Origin: Sinotaia quadrata
Lineage: Eukaryota > Mollusca > Gastropoda > Architaenioglossa > Viviparidae
DNA length: 64,000 nt
Assembly: GCA_028829895.1 (NCBI GenBank)
Contig: CM054181.1
Location: forward strand, 110,136,860 to 110,200,859
Direction: 5' to 3'
Shown here piece by piece: positions 50,985 to 63,159 of the stretch. The notes under the pieces are model-generated. The model searched no databases. It saw nothing but the letters and a program-made list of their open reading frames with translations, and was not told where the DNA came from. How positions within the stretch are numbered: position 1 is the stretch's first letter; each line of letters begins with the position of its first letter. Both the position numbers and the translations under genes were made by a program.

Positions 50985-51385
50985 TACTGACTAGGTCATG
51001 AAATATCGAGGTCAGAGTATTTACTGATGTACTGACTAGGTCATGAAATATCGAGGTCAAAGTATTTACTGATGGACTGTCTAGGTCATGAAATATCGGG
51101 GTCAAATTATTTACTGAAGAACTGACTAGGTCATGAAATATCGGGGTCAAAGTATTTACTAATGGACTGACTAGGTCATGAAATATCGGGGTCAAAGTAT
51201 TTACTGATGGACTGACTAGGTCATGAAATATCGGGGTCAAAGTATTTACTGATGGACTGACTAGGTCATGAAATATCGGGGTCAAATTATTTACTGAAGA
51301 AGTGACTAGGTCATGAAATATCGGGGTCAAAGTATTTACTGATGGACTGACTAGGTCATGAAATATCGGGGTCAAAGTATTTGAG
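50985..51385. repeat. 45-bp minisatellite, about nine units
   Basis: Unit GTATTTACTGATGGACTGAC + TAGGTCATGAAATATCGGGG + TCAAA. Because 45 is a multiple of three the minus strand stays open for 168 codons (50950-51456) as repeats of NTLTPIFHDLVSPSV. Confidence 0.95.
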
Positions 51386-51436
51386 ACAGACAAGAATATA
51401 AACATCATGGCCATAAGTAGGGAGAAGCACTGAAGA

Positions 51437-51462
51437 ACACACACACACACACACACACACCG
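51437..51462. repeat. (CA)n microsatellite
   Basis: Short CA run. Confidence 0.9.
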
Positions 51463-51469
51463 ATTTGAA

Positions 51470-52260
51470 TTTTAACAGAATTTCACCCTTAGAGCTTAAT
51501 ATTACCTATTCGCAGCTTTATAAAATACACACAATCAAAAACGTCACATTCCACACAATTCCATCAAAACATATTGATTTTTTTCCCGTCTTCCTCAGAA
51601 AAGTCAAAACCGATCTCTCTACAAACTCGACATTCTCTTAGTTTTGAAAACCCATACAATTACTAAACAGATACAATTTCATTTTGTACGTAATGAACAC
51701 AGATGTCTAATAATTGGTCAGGAAGTGACGTTTAATGCAGGGGACAACAACTCTCTCTCCAGTAAATATGACGATCTCTGTTTTTCGGTCAGAGATGTCT
51801 ATGACTTGCAAATCAATCAAGTTTATTTCTTTTGGACTTATTTATATACACCTATTGCAGACAAGGTGTGAACACGGACATTAATGTAACCCTTTTGTTG
51901 CGAAATGTGTCAGCAGACAAATCATTTAAGTAAACAGCTTAGAATTTGATACTACGGTGGTAATTAATATCTAAGAATTGTTATTATTACACCTGTAAAC
52001 CCCTGGTATGAAGGGAAAACTATAACTTCATCGTCTGATTAGAAATTACTGCAGTATTGTCTCAGGTGTGGACGAGAGAACAGGTCTCCAGATTTGAAGA
52101 AATTCTAAAATAGCTTTGTTGAAATTGTAAAGTTCATCTAGTAAGTGTGATTCACCCCTTTATGAATAAGTCAAGGATTATTTCTACACTGCGACAAAAT
52201 GTTTCATGATTAGATTGGTTAAATGTTTCACATACAGTGAATGAGTTAAGAATATTTTGT
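51470..52260. other. Gene-free stretch
   Basis: An open frame at 51644-51871 (plus, 75 codons) has ordinary composition but no domain I recognise; no other feature is seen. Confidence 0.45.
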
Positions 52261-52273
52261 ATGTTTCTATTAA

Positions 52274-52276
<3 letters not shown>

Positions 52277-52331
<55 letters not shown>

Positions 52332-52336
52332 TGTGC
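52277..52336. repeat. (GT)n microsatellite
   Basis: Pure GT run of ~55 bp. Confidence 0.97.
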
Positions 52337-52684
52337 TTATATTACATTCCGATAGTCAGTTTTAAATAATTTGTTGTTGAAAAAATATTGTGTCACACTA
52401 TTACATATTTCACCTTATATGGTGCAAGACATTTACCTGTCGTAATAATCTATTCAAAATGCTTAAACTTCCTGGTTGTTGAACAAGTATAAACTTGCAA
52501 CAGCTTATCAATCCATTTCTGAAAAATTGCACGATTAGACTTTTATTTGTGTAGAGGTGTGTGTTTATGTATGTATATATTATTAATGTGTCTATGCATG
52601 GATGAATAGAGGGACACGTGCATTAAGTAAGTATACATGTATGTATGCATAGACACATAGGCACATAGACATGCAGTGAAAGAC

Positions 52685-52825
52685 ATGCAGATAGATAGAT
52701 AAATAGAGAGAGACAGACAGACAATCAGACAGACAGGAAGAGAGACGGACAGATATACTGGTGGGTGGAAGGATAGATGGATAGATGGATGGATAGATGG
52801 ATGGATGGATGGATGGATGGATGAT
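52685..52825. repeat. (GATA)n/(GACA)n/(GATG)n tract
   Basis: Three related tetranucleotides in series, ending GATGGATGGATG. Confidence 0.95.
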
Positions 52826-53472
52826 TCGAGGGAGGGAGGCAAATAATAAATGAAGAAAATGAACAGTTGATGTTTTGTTGTTCATATTCGTTTCAGAAAA
52901 ATAAATAGCTAGGACACGTAAACACACAAATGTCCATCGTAGACAATCAGACAAAAAGATATTAAAGGAAGAAAATTGACTGACGGACAATGGTCAAGCA
53001 GCATGCTCTCATTAGCCGGTTCGTATGTGAATGAGAGTTTGAAGTCAACTGCACACACTGTTAAGGATGGAAAGCAATAAAGTGCAGTTAATTATAAATA
53101 GAATACTATTCATAATCATACTTAGCATTTAAGCAATGAAAAGTTAAAACAAATTGCACGCAATGTATGAACAAATCATTTTATTGTCTCTCTTGTACAA
53201 GTACTATGTTCTGAAGTACACAAAACTATACTTTTTTAGAGTTCAGTATCGACTGTTGTTTGATTTGGTTCTTATAAATGTATGTGCATATGTACATCCA
53301 CCATTTGAGAATAAAAACCATTGACATGCAAAATTATTTAAATTTTCTATACTTTCAAATTTACTTACATTCCGTTCTACAAGTTTATTTAGGACATAGT
53401 TATTAAACTATTGTCTTTTGTACTTCTTTTACTAAATGTCTACAGCATTTATCCGGCACTTAAATACACTAT

Positions 53473-53700
<228 letters not shown>

Positions 53701-53764
53701 TGCATGATGTTGTTAAGTGTGTGTTCGTGAATCGACTCAAAACTGAGTTCGTAACTATAAAACT

Positions 53765-53922
53765 AGCTTATAGTTTGGTGACTGTTCCCAGATAATGCGT
53801 TTAATTACAAAGTCTCTGGCACCATTTCAGTAGTTGGCCACATAGCTTATAGTTTGGTGACTGTTCCCAGATAATGCGTTTAATTACAAAGTCTCTGGCA
53901 CCATTTCAGTAGTTGGCCACAT
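53765..53922. repeat. Perfect two-copy 79-bp tandem duplication
   Basis: AGCTTATAGTTTGGTGACTG ... CAGTAGTTGGCCACAT occurs at 53765 and 53844 without a visible difference, so the duplication is recent. Confidence 0.95.
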
Positions 53923-54499
53923 CACTAAGAACTCTTGGGAATATTTCAACTCAAATTCTATGTTAATTATAATATGTAACTCAAGTCACTTTTAGACGGC
54001 TAAATACAAATGTAACCAGGATGTAAAATGAAGGAAATCAGGAAGGACACATGTTTGTTCAAAGTTGTTCGATTGAATACTAGTCTAACGGTTTTCATGC
54101 TGCCAGGAGTGGCCCTTTTGGCAGTCTGTGTAATTCTGCAATGCTCTCTTGACTTACGGGACTCTTGTTGATGACCCGATACTCGTAAAAAATGTGTACA
54201 ACCCACAGCTGACAGTGCTGATTACGAGAGTTGACGGGGACGGATTTTTTTTACCTACATTAAGTTTATCGACTGTGTATAAGATTACACTTTCCTGTTA
54301 TCAAGCATTTTATTCAAGGTAATCAGTTCATAAGCTCTTTTAAGTCCTTATTTTTTATCCTGTTTATCTTCAAACATGTTTATTATTATTATTTTCAATG
54401 TATCTATACACTTTATACAATAAAGCATTTATATATTCCCTATAGTTTATGCTAAATATGCAACAATTTAATAAATGTTTGAATAAACATAACAACAAG

Positions 54500-54643
<144 letters not shown>

Positions 54644-55047
54644 CGTCTTTCGAATTATTTATACTTCTCTAACACATTGTATTCCAATGCAATGAATGTA
54701 AATTTGAAAATGATGTAGTTTGTAACCAACATTTAAATGAAAATGTTTTCAAAGAGTTTTAAAATGAATTTATGTGGTGAATTAAAAACCAATAATTGTG
54801 CATGTATATACTGACAGGTGTCAATCACACTTAAACATGGACTTGCGAGTCAGTTTGCGTTTACTGCGATTGTGTTTCCAGATTCCAGTGAGTATTCTGT
54901 TGAAATGCTGCACACTACACGCACTGCAATCAGACACATACTTTGTGTTTCCGGAATACATACATTACTCAGAAATGTCGCACATTTTACTCATTGCATT
55001 GTAAACAGATACTGTAGAGTGTGAATTTATTTGATCTGTTTAGCTAT

Positions 55048-56680
55048 TGTGGTGAAGTAAATTTGCCTATCCCTATTTTAAAATGTAATTGTTTTTATGT
55101 AAATTGTTGGATTATCAGAATGACCCGACCTTTGGCACTCCTTACTATAGTACTTTTGTAAGTGTCAGAATTTGAAGTAAACAACCCGAGTTGAGAATAT
55201 TCTAAAGATTGCTGATTTATTGCAAACTACTACAGTTGGGTGAGTAGGTTTTATTATCCAATGGTTATGATTTATGAGAACGAGACCAGCCAATGGGATG
55301 AGGTCTAATAGTTTACCTGCTGTAGAGAAATGTAGACTCTAATCTCTTGAACTTGGTATGGCAAAGAAGTCCAATCTTGAAAGGCAGCCATTAGCTTAAT
55401 GGTGAATTAACTGACTGGTTGAGACAGAATGGACTTTTAAATATTTCATGCACTTTTCCTATTGATATGTTATACTTGTGTTTTATGTAAAGATGTATTA
55501 TGTGAGTGGACTATTATTTCTACAAATGTTTGAAGTAAAATGCTCATAAATAGTATGCTAAACACTTAAAATTGTTTTGATAGGCTGTATTTATAATGCT
55601 GTGTGCATGTCAGGTTAACATATAATGTTGCAGGAAACAGTGATTTGAGACTTGAATGTATGAATGAATGGAGTTAAAAAAGCAATAATCTGGAAACTTA
55701 AGTTTGCTCTCTGATTATATTTTTCAGGGTAAAGCAGCCTTTCTCTTCTCGTGTTATTTAAATCTACTGGTTCACTGATTGTAAACCACTGCGACCAGGA
55801 AGACATGGGGATTGTCAGCTGCAGTGTGTTTAAGTGTAAAGGAATACACTACACTTCTTTGATGTATCATAGCAAAGTATGCTGATTACAGGCAATTTCT
55901 GATACAGTGAAGTTAGTGGAAATCACCTAATTATGCTTGAAAAAACTGACAGGGTGACAGAGGATGCCTAAGTTGGCTTCAAGCGAATAACAACGCTTAG
56001 TGTTTTCAAAGTATGTGGAGAGACACGTGTTGATATGGACAATAAACTTGTGACATTGTTGCAAAAGCACACAAAAGACAGCACTTAATCCAGGTTGTGT
56101 AAAAAAAAAAAAACTATTATCACTATCACTAATAAATATATATCTCCACTGATAAGAACTATCCTGTTGATTTGTATTGACACTATTGTTGAATTGTATA
56201 TTAGGGTATAAGAGGGTGTTGTACAGAAATTATGTGAATGTAGTTTCATGGAAATATTGATAAGTAATATTTTTCATTGTATTTGTCACATGTATATTTG
56301 ATTGTTGATTTAATAAATTTATTGTAAAAGTTATTGACCTTCTTACACATATTGATTACCTTTAGTTCCAGGAGAAAGTGGGTGGAGGGGGGCTCACTAA
56401 ATATAGATTAAAGAAGGATTTGTCTTCTCCTTTACTAAGACGCTTTCCACCTATGGAAATAATGTGTGCTGGTAAATGTTGTCTTTAATGTGGTGGAAGA
56501 GAGAAAACATTTATAGTTCCTGCATATCTGCCAAGTGAGAGAGACGAGTGGTGTCAGCTGGAGAATTATTAATAACATAAATTAATATTCTCATCACTTG
56601 TAATTAGTTATGAAAGATTAATTATTTTTTATTAATTATTTTTATTAATCATAATCATTAACTAAGTGGCGTTGCCATAA
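55048..56680 (+). repeat. Unclassified dispersed repeat family (copy c, longest)
   Basis: Opens TTGTGGTGAAGTAAATTTGC and ends ATTAACTAAGTGGCGTTGCC. The internal part, similar to 61320-61760, contains GTAAACCACTGCGACCAGGA, a CAGTGTGTTTAAGTGTAAAG block and ACAATAAACTTGTGACATTG. No open frame of note and no clear terminal inverted repeat. Confidence 0.78.
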
Positions 56681-56894
56681 CCTCTATATTTAGCTGAATT
56701 TATAATTTAATATTTATTGTTTATATTGACTGAAGAAAAATATTTGTTATAAGACTATATTTACTTTTCTGTGTGCATCTCCTATAGTGCTAAAACATAA
56801 GTTGTAGATTTTACTATTGAATGACGAAGTTACTGACGACTTATGCATATTGTATATATTATGATTGGTATGGTTTGGGGGATATGCATATATA

Positions 56895-56927
56895 TTTAGA
56901 GAGAGAGAGAGAGATGTGTGTGTGTGT

Positions 56928-56967
<40 letters not shown>

Positions 56968-56975
56968 ATGATAGT
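56895..56975. repeat. (GA)n(GT)n microsatellite
   Basis: AGAGAG then TGTGTG. Confidence 0.93.
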
Positions 56976-57136
56976 ATGTGTGTGTCTGCGTTATTCCTTA
57001 TATTACTGTTAAATTCTTAAGCGAATGCAAATTTTAAATTACATATAACCGTTCGTATATCAACAATCTGTTTGTGTAATAGGATCTATGTGTATTTATT
57101 GATTCCTTATATAACTGAGTAAATTCTCCTTTCCAG

Positions 57137-57222
57137 ACCACGCCTGTCCGACAACGTCTGCAACATTTTCAAGTGCAAAGAACGCAGCGTACAAGTGGAG
57201 CCCTGCCGTATAGCACTGGCAA
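57137..57222 (+). CDS. Candidate upstream exon of exonuclease-like copy 3
   Basis: 86 bp from acceptor CTCCTTTCCAG to donor AA|GTATGT. Frame reads TTPVRQRLQHFQVQRTQRTS then GALPYSTG, and its last two bases plus the first base of the next exon make Lys. Phase fits the exon at 58413. I see no counterpart upstream of copies 1 or 2 and no domain, so the support is splice sites and phase only. Confidence 0.4.
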
Positions 57223-57330
57223 GTATGTCTCTGCGTCTGCGCGACAGTCTGTACACACATGCACATCACTGGCAAGTTGTCTCTGCGTGTGTAGGGTAGT
57301 CTGTACACACATGCACATCACTGACAACTA
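57223..57330. repeat. Two-copy ~60-bp duplication
   Basis: CAGTCTGTACACACATGCAC followed by ATCACTGGCAA / ATCACTGACAA occurs twice, after TCTCTGCGT. Confidence 0.85.
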
Positions 57331-57621
57331 TATTTCTGAGTGTGTACGGCACTCTGTTTGCACACGCTTAGCAACAGTTCTGTAAAGTTAGCGAAATCTG
57401 ACATTGGACATTAAACAGAAATGAACCAAACACTTAGACACTTAAATGTTTAATGAAATGATTTAGTAAAACCTGAGATATATGAGAACTGACTATTCAA
57501 CATTAATCTGTAAAACCTTTGAGAGAATCTGAGACCTGATTATTCCGTGATCTTCATGAATTAACACAACATTGAAAATATATTCACGTTTCGGACAAAG
57601 ATTAGGATTAGGAATATAATT

Positions 57622-57640
57622 GGGGTTAGGGTTAGGGTTA
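57622..57640. repeat. Short telomere-like (TTAGGG)n
   Basis: About two and a half units of GGTTAG after GATTAGGATTAGG. Too short to be more than an interstitial trace. Confidence 0.8.
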
Positions 57641-58412
57641 ATTTACACCTCACATCAATAGTGTATTAAATCGTCAATGTCTTCACTGCAAAATGGCGAC
57701 GAGTCAAGTAATCCCATAGCAAAAGGTTATACTTGCAAAACTTCGTTTGGAAACGTGTATATGTAATATGTGTCACTTTGCCTCATCCTCATCCTGAGTA
57801 CGTAGAGTTGAGGATTTTAAAAAAAGCCTTTAAAATTAATACCTTAATCATTTTCCCACTCATTTCAGAAATACGATAGAAAAAGAACAATGTATCAAGC
57901 TAAATATAAAGGTTCTGTTATGTTCACAACAGCTATATATATAAATATGTGTGCGTAAACAAATTTAAGTAAGTTAACGAAATGTAAGTTAAATTACTCT
58001 CTCTGAATAGAGTTTCTTTGAATAAATAATGGTTCAAGACAAATAATTAATCTTAATAATTCTCACGATACTCGAAGTAAATATAACATACGCTTACCAT
58101 CATATACACACTCATATAAATGCATACACACATACACAGACAAAAACACTCTTTAATATGAAATGCATTTAATACAGCAAAATCCTATTATTTGCTTTGA
58201 CAAATCTATTTGCATTACAAATGCTTCACCTATCAACAGCTTTTAAACGTTTGCATAGATCGAAGAAATAAGTCTACATTGGAATAAAATCTGGTGCATG
58301 TATTAATGAAATTCTGTCTATTCTTGGGCTACCAAATTTACATTTCCATTAATGTATAGATGTCTGTCAGTTATTAAATAAATGTCCTTGATGTGTTTTC
58401 TTCTCTATACAG

Positions 58413-58523
58413 GTCTAGACATCTCGTTTTTTTCAACCTTGACACGACTGGCCTGCCAGAGAGAGGCAAGTTGCCAGATATGATTCTCCTTGCGGCTGTT
58501 TATAGGGAACAAAGCTTTGAAAG
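58413..58523 (+). CDS. PML-I-like DEDDh exonuclease-fold protein, copy 3 exon 1 (ExoI region)
   Basis: 111 bp from acceptor TTCTCTATACAG to donor GAAAG|GTTTGG, with the same phases as copy 1. HLVFFNLDTTGLPERGKLPD and MILLAAVYREQSFE are clear. ExoI again reads N-L-D-T-T-G in place of D-x-E-T-T-G, so the loss of the catalytic pair is shared with copy 1. Confidence 0.8.
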
Positions 58524-58529
58524 GTTTGG

Positions 58530-60410
58530 CTATCTGATACATCATTGACTTACATATATCTTCTAATATCTTCCACATAAAACAGTCACAGCATTAATAA
58601 AGAAGCAAAAAAGCAAATTCGGAAAAGAGCAACTTTTACACAAACCCAACAGAAGCTCAGTAATGCAGACAATGCCTACAGCATGCAAAATTTAAAAATT
58701 CATCTTACCGCGCTTTCTCATCGATCGCTTATAAACGGTCATATGCTAGTCACAGATCACATTCGAGCAGACAATTGTAAACAATTATCAACTTGCACAG
58801 TACGACTAGCGCGGCAGACAAAAAAAAATATATCCAGTGAACAACAACACGAGGTGAGGTTGTTAACATCTTCAACTGCAAGCAATGGCATATCTCTTTT
58901 CTCTTTCATTTCAACACTTGTTACATAACAAAGAGATAGAATATCTCCTCTTTTAGTCCGAAATGAAGTATTAGGTTTTACATTTCCCAAGCAGAACTTT
59001 GACATGTAGACTCTTCTCTATAGTCTGATAAAGAAAATTGCATTTATTTGGTGAAAATTTCTTCAGGTGTAAAAATTGATTCAATGTACGGATGTAATCC
59101 ACAAGGGAAAAAAAGACAACACGGCAATGGTTCATTTTACGGACCATACATTTTAACATGTCATTACATTCTTTGAATTATTTATGTATATTGTGTATTC
59201 TTTTTCATGTGCTCTGTTATTTAACTTCACTTAATCTAGATCAGCTCAGAGAAGACTACCAGTCTCCGCGTACAATGCAAGCAACTGAGCTATAAATAGA
59301 TAAAGTGACTTAGCCAATGGGAAGTAGTACGAAGGACTTGCTATTTATTTTAATTTTATCTAATAATTAAAATGCATGTATATGTTTGTGTAGGTGTGAG
59401 GGCGCAGAAGACTTAGCAACAATAAAATATAATAGAATGGCATTTATTGAAAATGCAAAATTATGCAAACTTAATGCAGAAGCACAATTTACCTACCCTC
59501 GCTGCTTTCTTCACGATAACAACTTAAAATTTATAGTTTGATCTTTGATGCAAAGTTCAAAGTTTACATGGTGTTCCCAATGTAGCATTTTGTGAATACA
59601 ATTATCACCATAAAGAATGCAGTGACAAACTATTGCCACAAAGAATGCAGTGACAAACTATTGCCACACAGAAAGTAGTGTTAAATTATTGCAAGTATGT
59701 AATAATTAAATACAAATACCCCTTTAGTAAAATTTTAGTGTCTACTTTTAGCAGATTATTTACACGTTAGTGAATAGATAATAATTTATTGTTTTAAAGT
59801 ATCAAAATTTTTATTGCTTGTGGAATGAAAGCCCTAGTTCTTTATTTATATTCTTGCTGTCAGTGAGAATGTGTACCAAGAGATGATATATCTTTGACTA
59901 CGTAACCAATATTTCATTTAGTGAGCCGCCCACATTTCTTGTGTACACCAGCTTTGAATAAAACTGAATCAAAAATGTTATTTTAAAAGATATTTTTATT
60001 TTGAAATGCATCTTTATGTCTAAAAAGGTATCTGTTTGATAAACTTGCATATTTTCATCTAATTTATTTAGATATAATCCTGTTATTACATTATAATATA
60101 TGATTAGTAATTCGATATCATCATATTAATATATTTTACCATTTTAAATCTGGCACGTGTGAGTGTTTTTCTGACACAAGTTTTAAATGCATTTATAAGA
60201 AACTCAATGCAAAAAGATAGTCAGGAATTAATATTAATAAGTATTCAGAATGGTGAGTAAGATAAACATTGAGATATGCATCAGATAACAACACATACAC
60301 CTGGTTTGAGCAAAGACACACCCTAAAGGAACGTACATGCAGCTCTGCACAGCGATCACTCAGTTGTAGTCGTGGTGCTTCAAACCGTTTACAAACCTCA
60401 TCCTAATCGT
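58530..60410. other. Intron 1 of copy 3
   Basis: AT-rich. A three-copy ~32-bp repeat (ACAAACTATTGCCACA, AAAGAATGCAGTG) lies at about 59606-59690. Open frames at 58683-59159 have no recognised domain. Confidence 0.55.
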
Positions 60411-60411
60411 A

Positions 60412-60490
60412 ATAAATTCTAGCTTTTATTTACATATTTGTACGATAGGTATATAGTGTCCCCCTCCCCAGTACCCATTGCTCAACAATA
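60412..60490. repeat. Duplicated acceptor and start of copy 3 exon 2
   Basis: TAAATTCTAGCTTTTATTTA ... GATAGGTATATAGTGTCCCC ... CAGTACCCATTGCTCAACAA precedes a second copy of the same ~77 bp, which is the real exon start. The first copy has an extra insertion and runs into TAA in frame, so it would not code through. Confidence 0.85.
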
Positions 60491-60524
60491 AATTATGGCT
60501 TTCATTTACATATTTGTACAACAG

Positions 60525-60761
60525 GTATATAGTGCCCCCAGTACCCATTGCTCAACAAGCCACTGAGATAACCGGCTTCACAGCAAACAACGGGAAATTA
60601 TTTCTGAACGGGGTAAAGATGGAAACAGTACCTCTCAAAGATGCTTTGAGCGATTTCCTTATGTGGCTTGGTCACGTGGGATGCGATCGACCCATCCTGA
60701 TATCTCATTACGGAAAATATTTCCATGCTCCTATCCTTTGCAACAACCTCAGGAAATCTGA
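60525..60761 (+). CDS. PML-I-like DEDDh exonuclease-fold protein, copy 3 exon 2 (ExoII region)
   Basis: 237 bp, the same length as copy 1, from TTGTACAACAG to GA|GTAAGG. The peptide has IVPPVPIAQQATEITGFTAN, NGVKMETVPLKDALSDFLMW and RPILISHYGKYFHAPIL. Asn of ExoII is Tyr and Asp is His. Most differences from copy 1 are conservative, as expected if the protein is maintained. Confidence 0.87.
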
Positions 60762-60969
60762 GTAAGGTCTCACTTTTTAAATATTTATCATATGAAAAGA
60801 AAATAAAGAAGCAAGCCATTTCATTGCTATAAGGAATGTAATATAAGCAATGTTTTCTATCTAATTGAATAGCTTCAATTATTCAACAATTAATCATTAT
60901 TACAAAGATATGATTATATCTGTAAGGCATTTGATTGGATATGGTCGAGTGTTAACATATGTAAAAGTA

Positions 60970-62405
60970 ATACTTTGGTGGAGAAAATTTGCCTATCCCT
61001 GTTTCTAAACTTAATTATATTTAAATTATTAAATTGTCGACGTAACCCCACCTTGGGCACACCTTATGATGGTATTTGTATTGGAGTAAACACTCGAGTT
61101 GAGAATATGATAGAGATTGCTGATGTAAAGCAAACCAGTTCCAACTGAGTGAGTAGTTTTTATTATCCAATGATTATGATTTACGAGAACGAGACCAGCC
61201 AATCAGCTTTCAAAACATTCACCTGCTGTAGAAAATTCTATTGTCTAATCACTTGAATTTGGCATGGCAAGAAGTCCAATCTTGAAAAGCTGCCTTTAGC
61301 TTAATGGAAATAAACAGCCTTTGTTTCTGTGTATGATTTGAACCTCCTGGTTAACTTATTATAACCACTACGATCGACTGTGGTAGAGGCCAGGAGCAGT
61401 GTGTAAGTGTGGAGAACACACTACACTCCATTGATGTATGGTGGCAAGATATGCTGACTACACTAAACAATTTATGGTATACGGAAGATACTGGAGATTG
61501 CTACAATTGCTGTTCTTCTTGAGGGAGCCAAATATGGTGAAGGCGCCCAAGGTTAAGAGAATAGCAGTGAATCAGTGTTCTACAAATACGGTGAAAGCGT
61601 CCAAGTTAACCTTGAGAGAATAGAAGTGAATCAGTTTCCTACAGACGTGCAAGAGAAGCACGTGGAAATGACGTAATAATGGGGAGCAGTAAACTTGTGT
61701 CTTTGTTACAAAAGACTATTGAGACAGCGCCTAAATCAGGTTATGTAGAAACTATTATCACGTATCTCTCTAATAGCTCAATTTCTGTTGAAATTAACGA
61801 TGATTTTAAACTAATTTTTCTAAATAATAAAATTGTCATCCATAACTAAAATTAAATGAGTAAATAATAGATTAAAATAGTTTTAAATCATCGTTAGTTT
61901 CTGTTCTCTGATAAGAACTACCCTGTGATTTGTATTCAATTGTTGAATTGTATTTTTGGGTATAAGAACTGTGTAGTACAAAAAATATTTGAATGTGGTT
62001 TCATGGAAATATTGATGTCAAGTAATATTTTTCATTGTGTCTGTTACATGGTTACTTGATTGTTGACTTAATAAATTTATTGTTAAAATTATTGATCTTC
62101 TTAGACATATTGAATACATGTTGGAGAAGAAAGTGGGGGTATGGGGGCTCGCTAAATATAGATTAAAGATGGATTTGTCTTCTCCTTTACTAAGACGTTT
62201 TCCATCTAAGAATATATTGTGTGATGGAAAATGTTTGTCTTTAATAATGTGGAAGAGAGACAACATTTACAGCACCCACATATCTGCCAAGTGAGAGAGA
62301 CGAGTGGTGTCTGCTGGAGAATTATTAATAACATAAATTAAGATTCTCATCACTTGTAATTAATTATGGGTGATTAAATAATTATAATAATCATAACCAT
62401 TTTCA
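60970..62405 (+). repeat. Unclassified dispersed repeat family (copy d)
   Basis: Full-length-looking copy in intron 2 of copy 3. Opens TTGGTGGAGAAAATTTGCCT and ends with AATAATCATAACCATTTTC, so the usual ACTAGGTGGCG end is missing. Contains a ~19-bp-stem hairpin at 61795-61896. Confidence 0.75.
61795..61896. other. Long-loop hairpin within a dispersed repeat
   Basis: TAACGATGATTTTAAACTA pairs with TAGTTTTAAATCATCGTTA (one mismatch) across a ~64-base loop. It is a possible small insertion, since copy c lacks it at the matching place. Confidence 0.75.
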
Positions 62406-62810
62406 AGCTTGGCATTGTGTCACAACCTTTCTTACTGTATTTTCTCTCTTTCTGAGTCAGAAATTTAAAATGTATGGCGCTCTGTATCGTACGTAACTGA
62501 GAGGAAAAGTTAATCCAATAACTAGTCCATTTCTGAACAAACTTCTCTTTCTGTCGTTGTATGTGAATATTTCGTTGTATCTAAATGTGTATGTTTTCAC
62601 TATTCCACCATTAGGAAATATTATACCCATAACTATAATCGCGACCATTTATCAGTCTTCTGACGTGTAACTAGGACTGCCCAATGGTCAAATTACTGAT
62701 TAAAATTCTTTTCCAATTATCTATACCTATTATAATTTTGCCTTCTATATTTCATTGAGTTATTTTTGTTATTTTTTCCCATTAAACCTTTATTCTGTCT
62801 GTCTTTGCAG

Positions 62811-63087
62811 TCTGTTAGAAACTGCAGAACAGCACATCGGTGGCTTCGCGGATTCTCAAGAGATAGCCAGAGACGTCATTCCAGTGAGAGACGTGCGAAA
62901 GTACAACTTATTTACACTGTCTGAAAAATTCCTTGAAGGTGCAAGCAAGATCCACAACTCTGTCCATCGCGTCAGGGTCCTGAAATCTTTATATGAAACA
63001 ACATTAGGTAATAAGGTGAACATTGAAAACTATTCTTTTACGGTGAGTGAGGCCTGTCTACACATACCTTATGATGACGATAAATAA
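62811..63087 (+). CDS. PML-I-like DEDDh exonuclease-fold protein, copy 3 exon 3 (ExoIII region, C-terminus)
   Basis: 277 bp from acceptor TGTCTTTGCAG to TAA. It reads LLETAEQHIGGFADSQEIAR, NLFTLSEKFLEGASK, HNSVHRVRVLKSLYE and ends HIPYDDDK. As in copy 1 the third motif keeps His but has Arg in place of Asp. Length and phase match copy 1 to within a codon. Confidence 0.87.
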
Positions 63088-63144
63088 AGAGCACAATGCG
63101 CTAGGTTAGGAGTGAAACCATAGATACTGTTGACTACCGCTCAT

Positions 63145-63150
63145 ATTAAA
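63145..63150 (+). promoter_or_regulatory. Putative polyadenylation signal, copy 3
   Basis: ATTAAA 58 bp after the stop, in CGCTCATATTAAATAAG, resembling the copy 1 3' flank. Confidence 0.45.
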
Positions 63151-63159
63151 TAAGTTACA

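Noticed and set aside
54818..54887. Possible exon (VSITLKHGLASQFAFTAIVF) before copy 3
   Set aside because: It has plausible splice signals but ends in a phase that does not fit the next candidate exon, and a second frame is equally open.
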